From Croceicoccus estronivorus (GTDB taxonomy: Bacteria > Pseudomonadota > Alphaproteobacteria > Sphingomonadales > Sphingomonadaceae), in NCBI RefSeq assembly GCF_001625325.1, contig NZ_JRQQ01000006.1:248001-312000 (forward strand): a stretch of 64,000 nt of DNA, given 5' to 3'. Positions 45,758 to 54,500 of the stretch are shown here, piece by piece; the stretch's first letter is position 1, and each line of letters starts with the position of its first letter. A model generated the notes under the pieces. That model ran no database searches. It saw only the letters and a program-made list of their open reading frames with translations, and was not told where the DNA came from. The position numbers and the translations under genes were made by a program.

Positions 45758-47323
45758 ATGGCAAAGCAGTCTGAAATCAAGATCACAAAAAAGGTGGTGG
45801 ACGCCGCTGAGCCAGGCGCAAAGCGTTATGTGCTGTGGGATAGCGATACCAAGGGCTTTGGCGTTCGCATCGGAGTGAGCGGGGTCAAAACCTTCGTGGT
45901 CAAGTATCTCGCCGAAGGCGGCGGTCGGAGTGCGCCGCAACGCTTCTTCACGATCGGACAATTCGGCCCGCTCACAGTCGAGCTGGCGCGTAAGCGCGCG
46001 AGGGAGATCGTGGCTTCCGTACTGATGGGCAAAGATCCCCATTCGGAGCGTAATGCCAAGCGCAAGGAAATACGGGTGAGCGCGCTGATTGACCTGTATG
46101 AAGCCGAGGGTTGCTTCATCCAGCGGGGCAAGCGCCAGGGCCAGCCGATGAAGCCGTTGACCAAGAAATACACCATCGCCCGGCTGCGCCATCATGTCGT
46201 TCCGCTGCTTGGCCGGAAGCGCGTGACGGAGATTGGCGCCGCCGACATCGAGCGATTCTTCCGCGATGTTGAATCTGGTAAGACGGCGAAAAATGAGAAG
46301 ACGAAACCGCGCACGCGGATCATCGTCAAGGGTGGCGCTGGTGCGGCGCGCAAAGTGTTCCGCGATTTGTCGGCCGTGTTCAGCTTCGCCAAGCGGCATG
46401 AGATCGTCGCAGCCAATCCCTGCGAAAAGGCCGTGGTGAACAAGTCCGACAATAGTCGCACACGCTTCTTGACGCTTGAGGAGGTTGCGCGCCTCGGTGC
46501 GGCCTGTGACGCATTGGAAGCCGAGGGCGTCAACAGCAAGGCGCTCAACATCACCCGGCTATGGGTGCTTACCGGCTGCCGCCGCAATGAAATCGCGGAG
46601 GTGAAATGGGATGAGGTCGATCTGGAAAACGGCCTGCTTGTTCTCGACGACAGCAAGACCGGCAAGTCGATCCGTCCGCTCTGCCTTGCGGCGGCGACCC
46701 TGCTCAAAGGCGTCGAGAAGGTGGACGGCACGGACTATGTGTTCCCCGCCGACGAAGGTGACAGCTATTTCCAAGGCACCAAGAACATCTGGCCGAAGAT
46801 CGTGAAGAAGGCCGATCTGCCCGGCGTCACCCCGCATACGCTGCGTCATACGGTCGGTGCTACAGCCACCTCGCACGGGGAGGCGCTGGCGTTGACCGGC
46901 GCGATTCTCGGCCATGCCAATCTGCGCTCGACGATGATCTATGCCCATGTGCAGCATGATCCATCGGTGAAGGCTGCCAATCGCGTAGGACGCCGGATCG
47001 CCTCGGCGCTGGCTGGCGAAGTCAAGCCTGCTCCCCGCAAGCGCCGCAAGGCGGCCGAACCCATACCAATCAAGGAAGTGGCCCCCACCCGCAACGGCTT
47101 GCTGCCTAGCGCCGAATGGGAAACATTGACCGAACTTGCTGCGTTGCCCGCCGGAGACAAGGGCTTTCTGGCTTCGGCCAGCGATCCGGCACTCGTCATG
47201 CTTGCCAAGCGGGGCTTCGCGGTTACTGAGGCCGGTCCGAGCGATTTGCTCGCATGGTGGCAAATCAGCGCGGTCGGCAAGGCATTGATCGATGGACAGG
47301 TCGAACTGCCCACAGCCGCATAA
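45758..47323 (+). CDS. Tyrosine-type site-specific integrase (P4/DUF4102 class)
   Basis: This 521-residue integrase begins with a DUF4102-type N-terminal domain (KGFGVRIGVSGVKTFVVKYLAEGG), followed by a core-binding domain and the catalytic domain. The tyrosine-recombinase residues are visible: Arg275 in TGCRRNEIAEVKW, His360 and Arg363 in HTLRH, and the nucleophile Tyr395 in MIYAHV, with GHANLRS just before. A basic linker (APRKRRKAAEP) and about 75 extra C-terminal residues follow. This class often recombines at tRNA genes, and the tRNA-like sequence lies 147 bp upstream. Confidence 0.95.
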   Translation: MAKQSEIKITKKVVDAAEPGAKRYVLWDSDTKGFGVRIGVSGVKTFVVKYLAEGGGRSAPQRFFTIGQFGPLTVELARKRAREIVASVLMGKDPHSERNAKRKEIRVSALIDLYEAEGCFIQRGKRQGQPMKPLTKKYTIARLRHHVVPLLGRKRVTEIGAADIERFFRDVESGKTAKNEKTKPRTRIIVKGGAGAARKVFRDLSAVFSFAKRHEIVAANPCEKAVVNKSDNSRTRFLTLEEVARLGAACDALEAEGVNSKALNITRLWVLTGCRRNEIAEVKWDEVDLENGLLVLDDSKTGKSIRPLCLAAATLLKGVEKVDGTDYVFPADEGDSYFQGTKNIWPKIVKKADLPGVTPHTLRHTVGATATSHGEALALTGAILGHANLRSTMIYAHVQHDPSVKAANRVGRRIASALAGEVKPAPRKRRKAAEPIPIKEVAPTRNGLLPSAEWETLTELAALPAGDKGFLASASDPALVMLAKRGFAVTEAGPSDLLAWWQISAVGKALIDGQVELPTAA

Positions 47324-47557
47324 AGGCTTCTTGACCACCAGGCGCGCACATTAACGGACAGCGACTGGAATGAATTGCTACCAAGTTGCGCACCCGTCGC
47401 CCCGCCCAATCGCATCAATCGCACGCTAGAGCATTTTGCAGCGGGCGGCGACGCCGAGCCAGTCCTGCTCGGCGGCTCGCAGGGCTTTTATGGAATGGCC
47501 CGCCCCACCTCTCCGAAATCTGATACGATGGAGGCGCTAGACAGAGAGGGACGAGCC

Positions 47558-47973
47558 ATGACCATTGTGATGATCGGCATCGACTTAGGCAAGAACAGGT
47601 GCAGCGTGGCGGCGCTCGGTGAGCGCAGCGCGGTTGTGCTGCGTCGGCGGACGCGGGCGGGAAGCATCGTTGAGTTTGCAGCGCAGCATGCGCCTTGCAT
47701 GGTTGCGATGGAGGCGTGCTGCGGGGCCCACCACCTCGGGCGTCGGCTGATCGAGCAGGGGCACACGGTCAAGCTGATGCCGCCAGAATATGTCCGTCTG
47801 TCCTTACGTCAAGGCGTAGAAGAATGACGACCGGGATGCCGAAGCGATCGCCGAGGCGGCGATGCCATCCCAATACGGTGGTCGTGGCGCTTGCCAACAA
47901 GCTGGCGAGAATCGCCTGGGCTCTGATGCTGCGCGAGACCCTGTTCTCAACCAAGCGAGCAGTAAGCGCTTGA
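47558..47973 (+). pseudogene. IS110-family transposase remnant with internal deletion
   Basis: The frame begins MTIVMIGIDLGKNRCSVAALGE, the DEDD RuvC-like N-terminus of IS110 transposases, with VAMEACCGAHHLGR and MPPEYVRLSLRQGV. The frame is lost near codon 90, where the expected NDDRDAEAIAEAA is present in another frame. Sequence then jumps directly to the transposase C-terminus (VVALANKLARIAWALMLRE). Most of the central and C-terminal serine domain is deleted, so it is dead. It marks a further mobile-element event next to the integrase. Confidence 0.88.
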
Positions 47974-48150
47974 GCTCGCGACGTGCGGTTCAGGTTGGCG
48001 ATTTGGCGACTGAGCAACTCTATCATGGCATCAAGTGAAACGGCCCCAGATCATGTTGGCCAGACCCATCTGGATTTGCTTGGCCCGGCTGATGAAACCC
48101 ATAAGGATGATGCATAGTGCCGCTGGCGCTTGCGCAAATGGCGCACACGT

Positions 48151-49152
48151 CTATGCGAGTAACATCACTCGAACGCAGCGTTGGCCAGTGAAGGTCGCGC
48201 GTCCGTGTCCAGTGAGAATGTTGTCGAGCAACTGAACATCTCCGCGCTGCCATTTGGGTGCGGTCGTGACGCTGTCGACGATCGGATACAGAGCCTCGAT
48301 TTCCTCACGTAAAAATTCGGTGCCATCGCCGAACGTCACTGCCTGCGGCCAAGGGTGGGCCGCACCATAATATTGCTCATGCAGGTCTTGGAACCGCTTT
48401 CCCTGGCTGACGGCGTTAAGGTCGAACGCCGGGATGACATTGAACCAAATTTCTTCGCCAGTAACTGGATGCGTGACATAGCCTGGCGTGGTGAAGCTTG
48501 CCTCCATTCCATGTTCGGTCCAGGTGCAGTCCGATCCGGTGGCGCGGCACGCCGCCTCAGCATCTTCGCGGCTCTCGCTGCCGAATGCATCCACCCAGCT
48601 GCGATGCAGTACGTCAAGGTCGAGATGGCCGGGTTTCCAGTCGGGATTGCGGAAGCGCCGGACATATCGAACGCCGAGCTTCTTGACCTTGTCGAAAAAT
48701 GCCTTCGGAACCTCAGCGGTGAATTTTCGCATGTCGCCAATCAGTGTTTCACCACCGCTTCGCGGAGGAATTTCGCAGAAGAAGGCCAAGCGTCCGGGAA
48801 AATCACGGGTATAAGCCATCTCCTGATGCAGGAGGATCTCACGATCGGGCGGAGCTTGGGTGGACTGCATGACCCGCCCGGCCACTTTGCTGCGCGGTGA
48901 CGTGCCCCCGGCATAGCCCGCGCGATGCCCATCGAAGCAAGACAGGAAGTTGTCGAACTGGGAGGCATTCGACAGGGCGAAATCCCGGAACGTGACGACG
49001 CCGCTTTTGACCAGCAGGTGCTCAATCTCCGGCTTGGCCTGCGCCAACCATTTTGCGGTCTCCAAAGGATCGGATTTGAGCGAAACGGCCTTCGCTAGGA
49101 CGACCGGAGGATAGCTGCCTAGATCAATGTCCACGCCGGGAATCCCAAGCAT
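48151..49152 (-). CDS. TauD/TfdA-like Fe(II)/2-oxoglutarate dioxygenase (clavaminate-synthase-like)
   Basis: This 333-residue enzyme has the double-stranded beta-helix metal site: LLHQEMAY gives His109 and Glu111 (HxE rather than the common HxD), with the distal His316 in TGHGRATFTG and an Arg at 325 or 328 to hold 2-oxoglutarate. The HxE form is known in clavaminate synthase and AsnO-type oxygenases. GRLAFFCEIPPRSGGETLIGDM is typical of this group. ATG 49152 follows AGGAGAG. It is divergent from a class II aldolase and may hydroxylate an amino-acid-like or small organic acid substrate. Confidence 0.9.
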   Translation of the reverse strand: MLGIPGVDIDLGSYPPVVLAKAVSLKSDPLETAKWLAQAKPEIEHLLVKSGVVTFRDFALSNASQFDNFLSCFDGHRAGYAGGTSPRSKVAGRVMQSTQAPPDREILLHQEMAYTRDFPGRLAFFCEIPPRSGGETLIGDMRKFTAEVPKAFFDKVKKLGVRYVRRFRNPDWKPGHLDLDVLHRSWVDAFGSESREDAEAACRATGSDCTWTEHGMEASFTTPGYVTHPVTGEEIWFNVIPAFDLNAVSQGKRFQDLHEQYYGAAHPWPQAVTFGDGTEFLREEIEALYPIVDSVTTAPKWQRGDVQLLDNILTGHGRATFTGQRCVRVMLLA

Positions 49153-49156
49153 TCTT

Positions 49157-49205
49157 CTCTCCTAACCATACTATATCGACAAATATGGATTATATCGATA
49201 TTTGG
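49157..49205. promoter_or_regulatory. A+T-rich palindromic control region between divergent genes
   Basis: The gap between the dioxygenase and aldolase genes contains ATATCGACAAATAT, then TATATCGATATTTG about 10 bases later. The two blocks read as inverted copies (CAAATATCGATA against TATCGACAAATA). This looks like an operator for one regulator controlling both genes; no regulator is adjacent. Confidence 0.5.
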
Positions 49206-49233
49206 TTTGCGAGACAAGTCAGGAGAGACCAGA

Positions 49234-49980
49234 ATGCCTTCCCCGATTGCGCTAGGTGATGAAATGCAAACCCGTGCCGAACTCGCTGCGGCTTATAGGC
49301 TGGCGGCCATTTATGGCTGGGATGATGGCATAGGCACCCATTTTTCGGCGCGGGTTCCAGGTCCCGACAATCATTTCTTCATTCTGCCGCTCGGCGCGAT
49401 GTATGAGGAAGTCACAGCCAGTTCACTGCTCAAGGTCGATCTGGACGGGAATATCATCGACGGTCCAAATGGTGCGCGGATCAATCAGGCCGGTTTCACG
49501 ATCCACGGCCATATTCATCGCAATGTGCCGGACGCCCATTGCGTGTTTCATTGCCACACAGTCGCAGGGATTGCCGTGGGAACCCAGAAGCAGGGGCTTT
49601 TGCCGCTGAGCTTCCACGCCATGTTCCTGCACGATCGGCTTGGTTATCATAATCTGGAAGGTGTGACGGTTGACGAAGATGAAATGCCGCGCATGATTGC
49701 CGCTCTCCGCGGGGCTAAAGGCCTAATCCTGCGTAATCACGGAACAATGACTGTCGGCCGAACCATCGCGGAGGCCTTTTTTTATCTCTTCCATTTGGAG
49801 AAGGCGTGCCAAATCCAAGTTGCCGCGCTGGCTGGAGACACGGATATCAACATTCCCAGTGATGCAATGGCGTGTCATTTCCGCAGCCAGGTAAACGCCG
49901 GCTTTTCCGATATTGCTGATCTCATGTGGGTGGCCATGATGCGCAAGGCCGATCGTGCCGATTTAGGCTACCGGGATTGA
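49234..49980 (+). CDS. Class II aldolase/adducin-family protein
   Basis: This 248-residue protein is a zinc-dependent class II aldolase-type protein. The fold shows THFSARVPG, GFTIHGHIHRNVPDAHCVFHCHT with the His ligands HxH, and the later ILRNHGTMTVG with a third His. It may cleave or epimerise a sugar-like or hydroxy-acid substrate or act in decarboxylation. ATG 49234 has AGGAGAG nearby. It is divergent from the TauD-like dioxygenase, so both may work on one compound. Confidence 0.92.
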   Translation: MPSPIALGDEMQTRAELAAAYRLAAIYGWDDGIGTHFSARVPGPDNHFFILPLGAMYEEVTASSLLKVDLDGNIIDGPNGARINQAGFTIHGHIHRNVPDAHCVFHCHTVAGIAVGTQKQGLLPLSFHAMFLHDRLGYHNLEGVTVDEDEMPRMIAALRGAKGLILRNHGTMTVGRTIAEAFFYLFHLEKACQIQVAALAGDTDINIPSDAMACHFRSQVNAGFSDIADLMWVAMMRKADRADLGYRD

Positions 49981-50187
49981 TTGAGGCAACCAATCACGTG
50001 ACGTCCAGATTGCTGGATTTGGCGCAACATTCGCAACGGAACTTGCTGTGACTTCCTCATACATCGTGCCGGGCGGGGAGACGATTTCCCGGGCCCGACA
50101 GGGCGACGCCCAACTACTCAACATTTTCATCCATCACGGTCGAGCGACCTGCGAAGTATCACGTGTTATCCGGATCACGCCGCTGTT

Positions 50188-51522
50188 ATGAGCAAGCAGT
50201 CATCCGGACGTAGCCAGCCTCGCTACATTCTTGGTCTCCTCGTGCTCGCTTACATGTCGAGCTACATCGACCGCGTTGCCCTCGGCATCTTTGGCGAGGC
50301 GATAAAGCGCGATCTTGATATTACTGATACCGAGCTCGGCATCCTGACCGGCTTCGTCTTCGTCATTTTCTACAGCATTCTCGGTGTGCCGATAGGGCGT
50401 CTTGCCGACAAGCTGCCAAGAGGCAAGCTGCTCGCCGCATGCCTGATGGTCTGGTCGGGCATGACCGCGCTGGCGGGATTGGCTAACGGTTTCACCACAC
50501 TGCTTCTGACGCGCATCGGCGTAGGCGTAGGCGAGGCCGGCCTGACACCAGCGGCGCATTCGCTGCTTTCCGACCTCTATCCACGCAACAAGCGATCCTT
50601 CGCGTTCGCCGTGTTCGGCGCCGGTCCTCCGCTCGGCATCATCATCGGATCGCTTGGTGGCGGCTGGATCGCCCAGCAGTTGGGCTGGCGTATAGGCATG
50701 CTGGCGCTCGGTGTTCCCGGCATCATTCTCGGTCTGTTATTTCTCTTCACCGTACGCGAGCCGAAGCGAGGAGTATTTGATGGCAACGTGGATGCTGCAG
50801 CCGTTCCTGAATTTCGGGAAGCCCTTCGCACGTGCCTGCGCGATCCGTTGTACATACTCGTGACTGCGGGCATGTCATGCGCCGCCATCGCGCTCTACAG
50901 CCTGTCGACGTTCACCGTTCCCTATCTCATCCGCCGCTTCGAGATAGACTTGTTCACGGCCGCAAGCCTCTTCGGGCTATCCTACGGCATAGCCGGGGCA
51001 ATCGGCGCAGCGGTTGGCGGCGTCCTCACCGATTGCGCGGGCGCTCGTGACCACCGGTGGTATGCGGGCGTTCCCGCGATCAACTACTTCATCGGGGGGC
51101 TCTGCCTGATGGCCGCCCTGTTTCAGCACGACCACCGTCTCTTCACGGCCTGCTTCGTCGTGGGGGCCGTCTGCGTGAACTTGGCTCTTGCCCCGGCGCA
51201 GGCGGTTGTTCTCAATCGGTTCGGACCGCGCATGCGTGCTTCGGCATCAGCGATGCAACTGCTCGCAACAGGAGTAATCGGCCTTGGCATCGGCCCTACG
51301 ATGACCGGCTTCATCAGTGATAAAATAGCTGCGGCGAGGTTCGGCGTTGACTACCGTTCGGTCTGCGCACACCCAGCCGCCGGCGTGGAAGATGTCTGCG
51401 CCCGTGCCGCAGCCGATGGGCTCCAGCAGGCGCTGACATTGGCGGTCGGGGTCTATTTGCTTGCCTCGTTGATCTACCTCATTGCGGTGCGCTTCACCAC
51501 GCCTCGCTCATCGGCAGGCTGA
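50188..51522 (+). CDS. MFS transporter (spinster-like)
   Basis: This 444-residue protein has twelve predicted membrane segments. It begins LGLLVLAYMSSYIDRVALGIFGEAIKRDL, with the YxDR-type motif of the spinster/hexuronate MFS branch, followed by GIPIGRLAD-type loop GVPIGRLADKLPRGKLL and the signature GAGPPLGIIIGSLGGG. It sits in the inner membrane and probably imports the substrate of the surrounding catabolic genes. It is 207 bases after the aldolase on the same strand. No clear ribosome site is seen before ATG 50188. Confidence 0.9.
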   Translation: MSKQSSGRSQPRYILGLLVLAYMSSYIDRVALGIFGEAIKRDLDITDTELGILTGFVFVIFYSILGVPIGRLADKLPRGKLLAACLMVWSGMTALAGLANGFTTLLLTRIGVGVGEAGLTPAAHSLLSDLYPRNKRSFAFAVFGAGPPLGIIIGSLGGGWIAQQLGWRIGMLALGVPGIILGLLFLFTVREPKRGVFDGNVDAAAVPEFREALRTCLRDPLYILVTAGMSCAAIALYSLSTFTVPYLIRRFEIDLFTAASLFGLSYGIAGAIGAAVGGVLTDCAGARDHRWYAGVPAINYFIGGLCLMAALFQHDHRLFTACFVVGAVCVNLALAPAQAVVLNRFGPRMRASASAMQLLATGVIGLGIGPTMTGFISDKIAAARFGVDYRSVCAHPAAGVEDVCARAAADGLQQALTLAVGVYLLASLIYLIAVRFTTPRSSAG

Positions 51523-51529
51523 GCGGCAA

Positions 51530-51762
51530 ACAGGAAGCACAACGATGACGGCCTATCAAAGCTGTTGGCGATCTACGAGATCAAGAAGCTGAAATCCAAC
51601 AATCCCGCCTCGCCGATACCAAGGAAGCAGCAACCGTTCCGATTTGTGACGGTAGAACGCCGCGCTTCAGACCCTGCACACGGCAAGGCCATGAAGGTCT
51701 ACTGGCTTTGCGCCGCGCCTACGAACGTGTGGACGGCGACTGCGAGGTTCAGCACGCTGTGA
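51530..51762 (+). pseudogene. Possible remnant of a SnoaL-like protein gene
   Basis: A frame containing LLAIYEIKKLKSNNPASP resembles the N-terminus of NTF2/SnoaL-like enzymes, which commonly read IYEIKKLKARYFR. It is then lost in unrelated sequence. This is weak evidence. The rest of the 295-base gap after the MFS gene shows nothing. Confidence 0.25.
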
Positions 51763-51817
51763 TCGACCCGCCAGCGTTTGACTTCCACCAAGTAGTAGTG
51801 GTGGTGAACTTAGCCGC

Positions 51818-53026
51818 CTATTCGATGCCGTAAGGCCTGTAGGGTCCGTTAAAATAGTGCTCGACGTGAGCCGCACCGGTGCTGACCGAACCGTCAGGCG
51901 CGGTCGTATGGACCGAGCATAGATAGACGTTGCCTTGCACCGGCTTGCCTTTGATCTCGCCGCGGCCGAAACCGTCGAAGTGTCCCTCGTCGGTCTTGTA
52001 GCCATTGTGAATCAGCGGCTGGTTCGAGAAATCAAACTCGTCCCATTCGATGACCAGTTCCTCCGACCCGTGATAGGTGTGGACGTTGCCTCCGTCCGAC
52101 CAGCCGCCTGGATAATAGCCGGATGTCTGGCCCATCCACGGCGGTCCGGCCGTCTCGAACTCCTGTGTCCATATTCCCCCTGCCGCGTCGGTGAGCCTCA
52201 TGGTGACGCGCTTCAGCACCTTCGTGCCCGGGTGATATTCGGCCTTGTGCGTGGCATCGACGATCTCATGACTTTCACCTGCCCATCCGCGGGTGATCGC
52301 ACCGCCCAGCGGCGTGCCGAAAACGTCGTCGAACTGACGCCTCGCGCCGTCCGAATCCTCGTGCAAATGATAGAAGCCGCTAAAGGGCTCCGACCGGAAG
52401 ATGATCCAGAACCGCAAAGCCCGCTGCGGCCCCTTCGGTGATTTGGGGGGCAGCCATTTCGGATCGGGCGACAGCGGCCGGCGCTCGGCGTAGAGGCCCC
52501 ACGAATGGTCGCGTGCGGCATGCCAGGCTCCAGGTTCGACCGCCCAGCGCCGTTCCCCCAGCTCTATGAAGCCCGAAGGTGCGCCCGGCTGGCAGTAGCG
52601 CGACTGGTCGGTCGTCTTACGCATGCGGTTCTGCGCGTCGTGGTGATCCTCGAGAACGGCCGGAGAGACGCCCACCCAGTCGATGTCGAAGGCGATGCCG
52701 CTGGCATTGTCGGCAAGCGCCAGACGCAGACGGCGCAGCGGTTCGACGAGTTCGACCTGGAAGGGCCCGATCCGCGTAGTCATGTCGCGTCGCCAACAGC
52801 GGCTGAACCGGACCGTCCGCTGGGTACCGCCGACGTTCAGGATCGCGAAGCCGCCGATCATGTCGGTATTGGCATTGACCCGATAGCCGCAGGCGAGGAA
52901 CAGTTTCTCCTGCGGATTGAACACGCCGAAATAGCAGCCGTCGTCCCATGAAAAGTCCGTCGATGGCAGCTGCGCGAAGGTTCGGGACGTCTGGTGAATT
53001 GGAAGTTCGTCGTAGGGACTCAGCAT
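51818..53026 (-). CDS. Conserved protein family A, copy 1 (double beta-barrel-like, DUF7064-type?)
   Basis: This 402-residue protein is closely related to the one at 59501. It begins MLSPYDELPIHQTSRTF and has blocks FSWDDGCYFG, FAILNVGGTQRTVRFSRCWR, DHHDAQNRMRKTTDQSRYCQ and ARDHSWGLYAERRPLSPDPKWLPP, and ends GPYRPYGIE. The RDHSWG motif and tryptophan-rich beta pattern recall lipocalin-like AttH/CrtC barrel proteins; database families DUF7064/7065 may cover it (from memory). No catalytic role is known. The start at ATG 53026 is supported by the paralogue. It follows a kinase gene. Confidence 0.8.
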   Translation of the reverse strand: MLSPYDELPIHQTSRTFAQLPSTDFSWDDGCYFGVFNPQEKLFLACGYRVNANTDMIGGFAILNVGGTQRTVRFSRCWRRDMTTRIGPFQVELVEPLRRLRLALADNASGIAFDIDWVGVSPAVLEDHHDAQNRMRKTTDQSRYCQPGAPSGFIELGERRWAVEPGAWHAARDHSWGLYAERRPLSPDPKWLPPKSPKGPQRALRFWIIFRSEPFSGFYHLHEDSDGARRQFDDVFGTPLGGAITRGWAGESHEIVDATHKAEYHPGTKVLKRVTMRLTDAAGGIWTQEFETAGPPWMGQTSGYYPGGWSDGGNVHTYHGSEELVIEWDEFDFSNQPLIHNGYKTDEGHFDGFGRGEIKGKPVQGNVYLCSVHTTAPDGSVSTGAAHVEHYFNGPYRPYGIE

Positions 53027-53036
53027 CGGCAGACTC

Positions 53037-54470
53037 TCAGGCAGGATGAAGGGCACCGCCGGGCAGGAGCGCCATCAGCTTCTCCTGCACCCGGCGGAAT
53101 TCGATGAAGCTGACCGTGCCCAGGAACAGGTCGTCGTGAATGCCGACGTGATATCCGCTGAAGGCGACGATGTTGCAGACCGCGTGGAAGGTCCACCGCC
53201 AGACGTGGAAGTAGTGAACCAACTCCATCGCGATATCCGCTCCCCCAGCGGCACGGTAGGCGGTGAGGAACTCGGCATAGTCCAGGGCTTCCAGCACGTC
53301 GGGCGCGACGTAGCCCAGATCCTCCGCGGGATGCCCGATATGGGCCAGCTCGAAATCGAGGACTGCGGTCAGCCTGCCCTTGTCGAAAAGGACGTTGCGC
53401 ATGTCGTAATCGCCATGGACCAGCGTCCTGCGATCGTCGATCAGCGACGCATGGTTGTACAGCCATACGAAAGCGGCCTCCACCAGCGGATGGGGTTCGC
53501 GCTGACAGCGTTGGAGACGATCATGATAGTCGTCGAGGACGGCGAGGAAAGCCTCGCGGTTGCTCTCGGGATTCTTCGCGAGCGGTAGCCGGTGGACATC
53601 AACGGCGTGCAGCCCCGCCAGCGCCGGGGCCAGCTGCAGCACCATGTCCGCCCAGGCGCGCTTGTCGTCCGGCGTGGCTCGCGCCATCCCGGGAGGGCTG
53701 CCCGCGACCCGCTTCATGATAAGGCAAGGCCCGTCGAGCGGGGGCTCGCTGCCGGTCTGCGCGGCGATGCACCGGGCGACCGGCTGCCCCTGCGCGCGCA
53801 GCGCGTTGAGCAATTCGAACTCACCCGAGGCGCTGGTGGGAATGATCTCGAAACCGCGGTCGCGGCGCAGGATCGCGGGGATCGGATCGGCGTCGAGGCC
53901 GACGAGATCGAAGCTGTAGTTCTCTTTCGAATAGACCCCGGCCGGCCGCACGAAATTTGTAGCGGCAATATCGGGATTGGCGGGAAAGCGCGCCTTCAGG
54001 AACGCCGTCACCGCCTCGGCCGTCAGCGGCGGTGTTTCCTGCCGCTGCGCGCCGAACAGTTCTTCGCGGCTGCGCGCCGCGCCGGACAGAGCTTCGGCCA
54101 TGCGGGCAGCGCGGCGCTCGGCTTCGTCGCGCAGCGCCCTGACGAAATCATCGTGGTCGACGCTACGATCCCCCGCATTGCGCGCGCGGCGGGCCCTGGC
54201 GCGGGCCGCCCCGGCTAAGGCCGCAGCGCCATCGGGGTCTTCGGTCAGTACCGCGCCGCCATGCGCACGCAGCAGATCTCGCGCCGATCGCGAGGCTTCG
54301 TCATCGATCGCTCGCCCCTCTTCCGCACGCATGATCAGGAAATCGATCGCCGCGGCCAGGCGCTGCGCGCGGACGGAGCGAAATGCGTCGTCGGGCAAGC
54401 CCGGCTCCACCAGCTCGTGACGGATTGCACGGAGAAAGATCGCCATCTGGGCTTCGAAGGGTGCTGACAT
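53037..54470 (-). CDS. APH-like phosphotransferase, copy 1
   Basis: This 477-residue protein has an APH/choline-kinase-type C-terminal domain. The catalytic loop is LVHGDYDMRNVLFD and the metal-binding segment is AVLDFELAHIGHPAEDLGY. ATP-binding features of the N-lobe are seen in FVRPAGVYSKENYSFDL. An N-terminal region of about 150 residues, rich in Ala and Arg helices, precedes the kinase. Such kinases in catabolic clusters are thought to phosphorylate small hydroxylated substrates or acyl-CoA intermediates. It is part of the A/B/kinase cluster; its stop is 10 bases before the family A gene. Confidence 0.88.
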   Translation of the reverse strand: MSAPFEAQMAIFLRAIRHELVEPGLPDDAFRSVRAQRLAAAIDFLIMRAEEGRAIDDEASRSARDLLRAHGGAVLTEDPDGAAALAGAARARARRARNAGDRSVDHDDFVRALRDEAERRAARMAEALSGAARSREELFGAQRQETPPLTAEAVTAFLKARFPANPDIAATNFVRPAGVYSKENYSFDLVGLDADPIPAILRRDRGFEIIPTSASGEFELLNALRAQGQPVARCIAAQTGSEPPLDGPCLIMKRVAGSPPGMARATPDDKRAWADMVLQLAPALAGLHAVDVHRLPLAKNPESNREAFLAVLDDYHDRLQRCQREPHPLVEAAFVWLYNHASLIDDRRTLVHGDYDMRNVLFDKGRLTAVLDFELAHIGHPAEDLGYVAPDVLEALDYAEFLTAYRAAGGADIAMELVHYFHVWRWTFHAVCNIVAFSGYHVGIHDDLFLGTVSFIEFRRVQEKLMALLPGGALHPA

Positions 54471-54500
54471 TAGTGGTTTTCCAACACAAGGTCGATCGAC

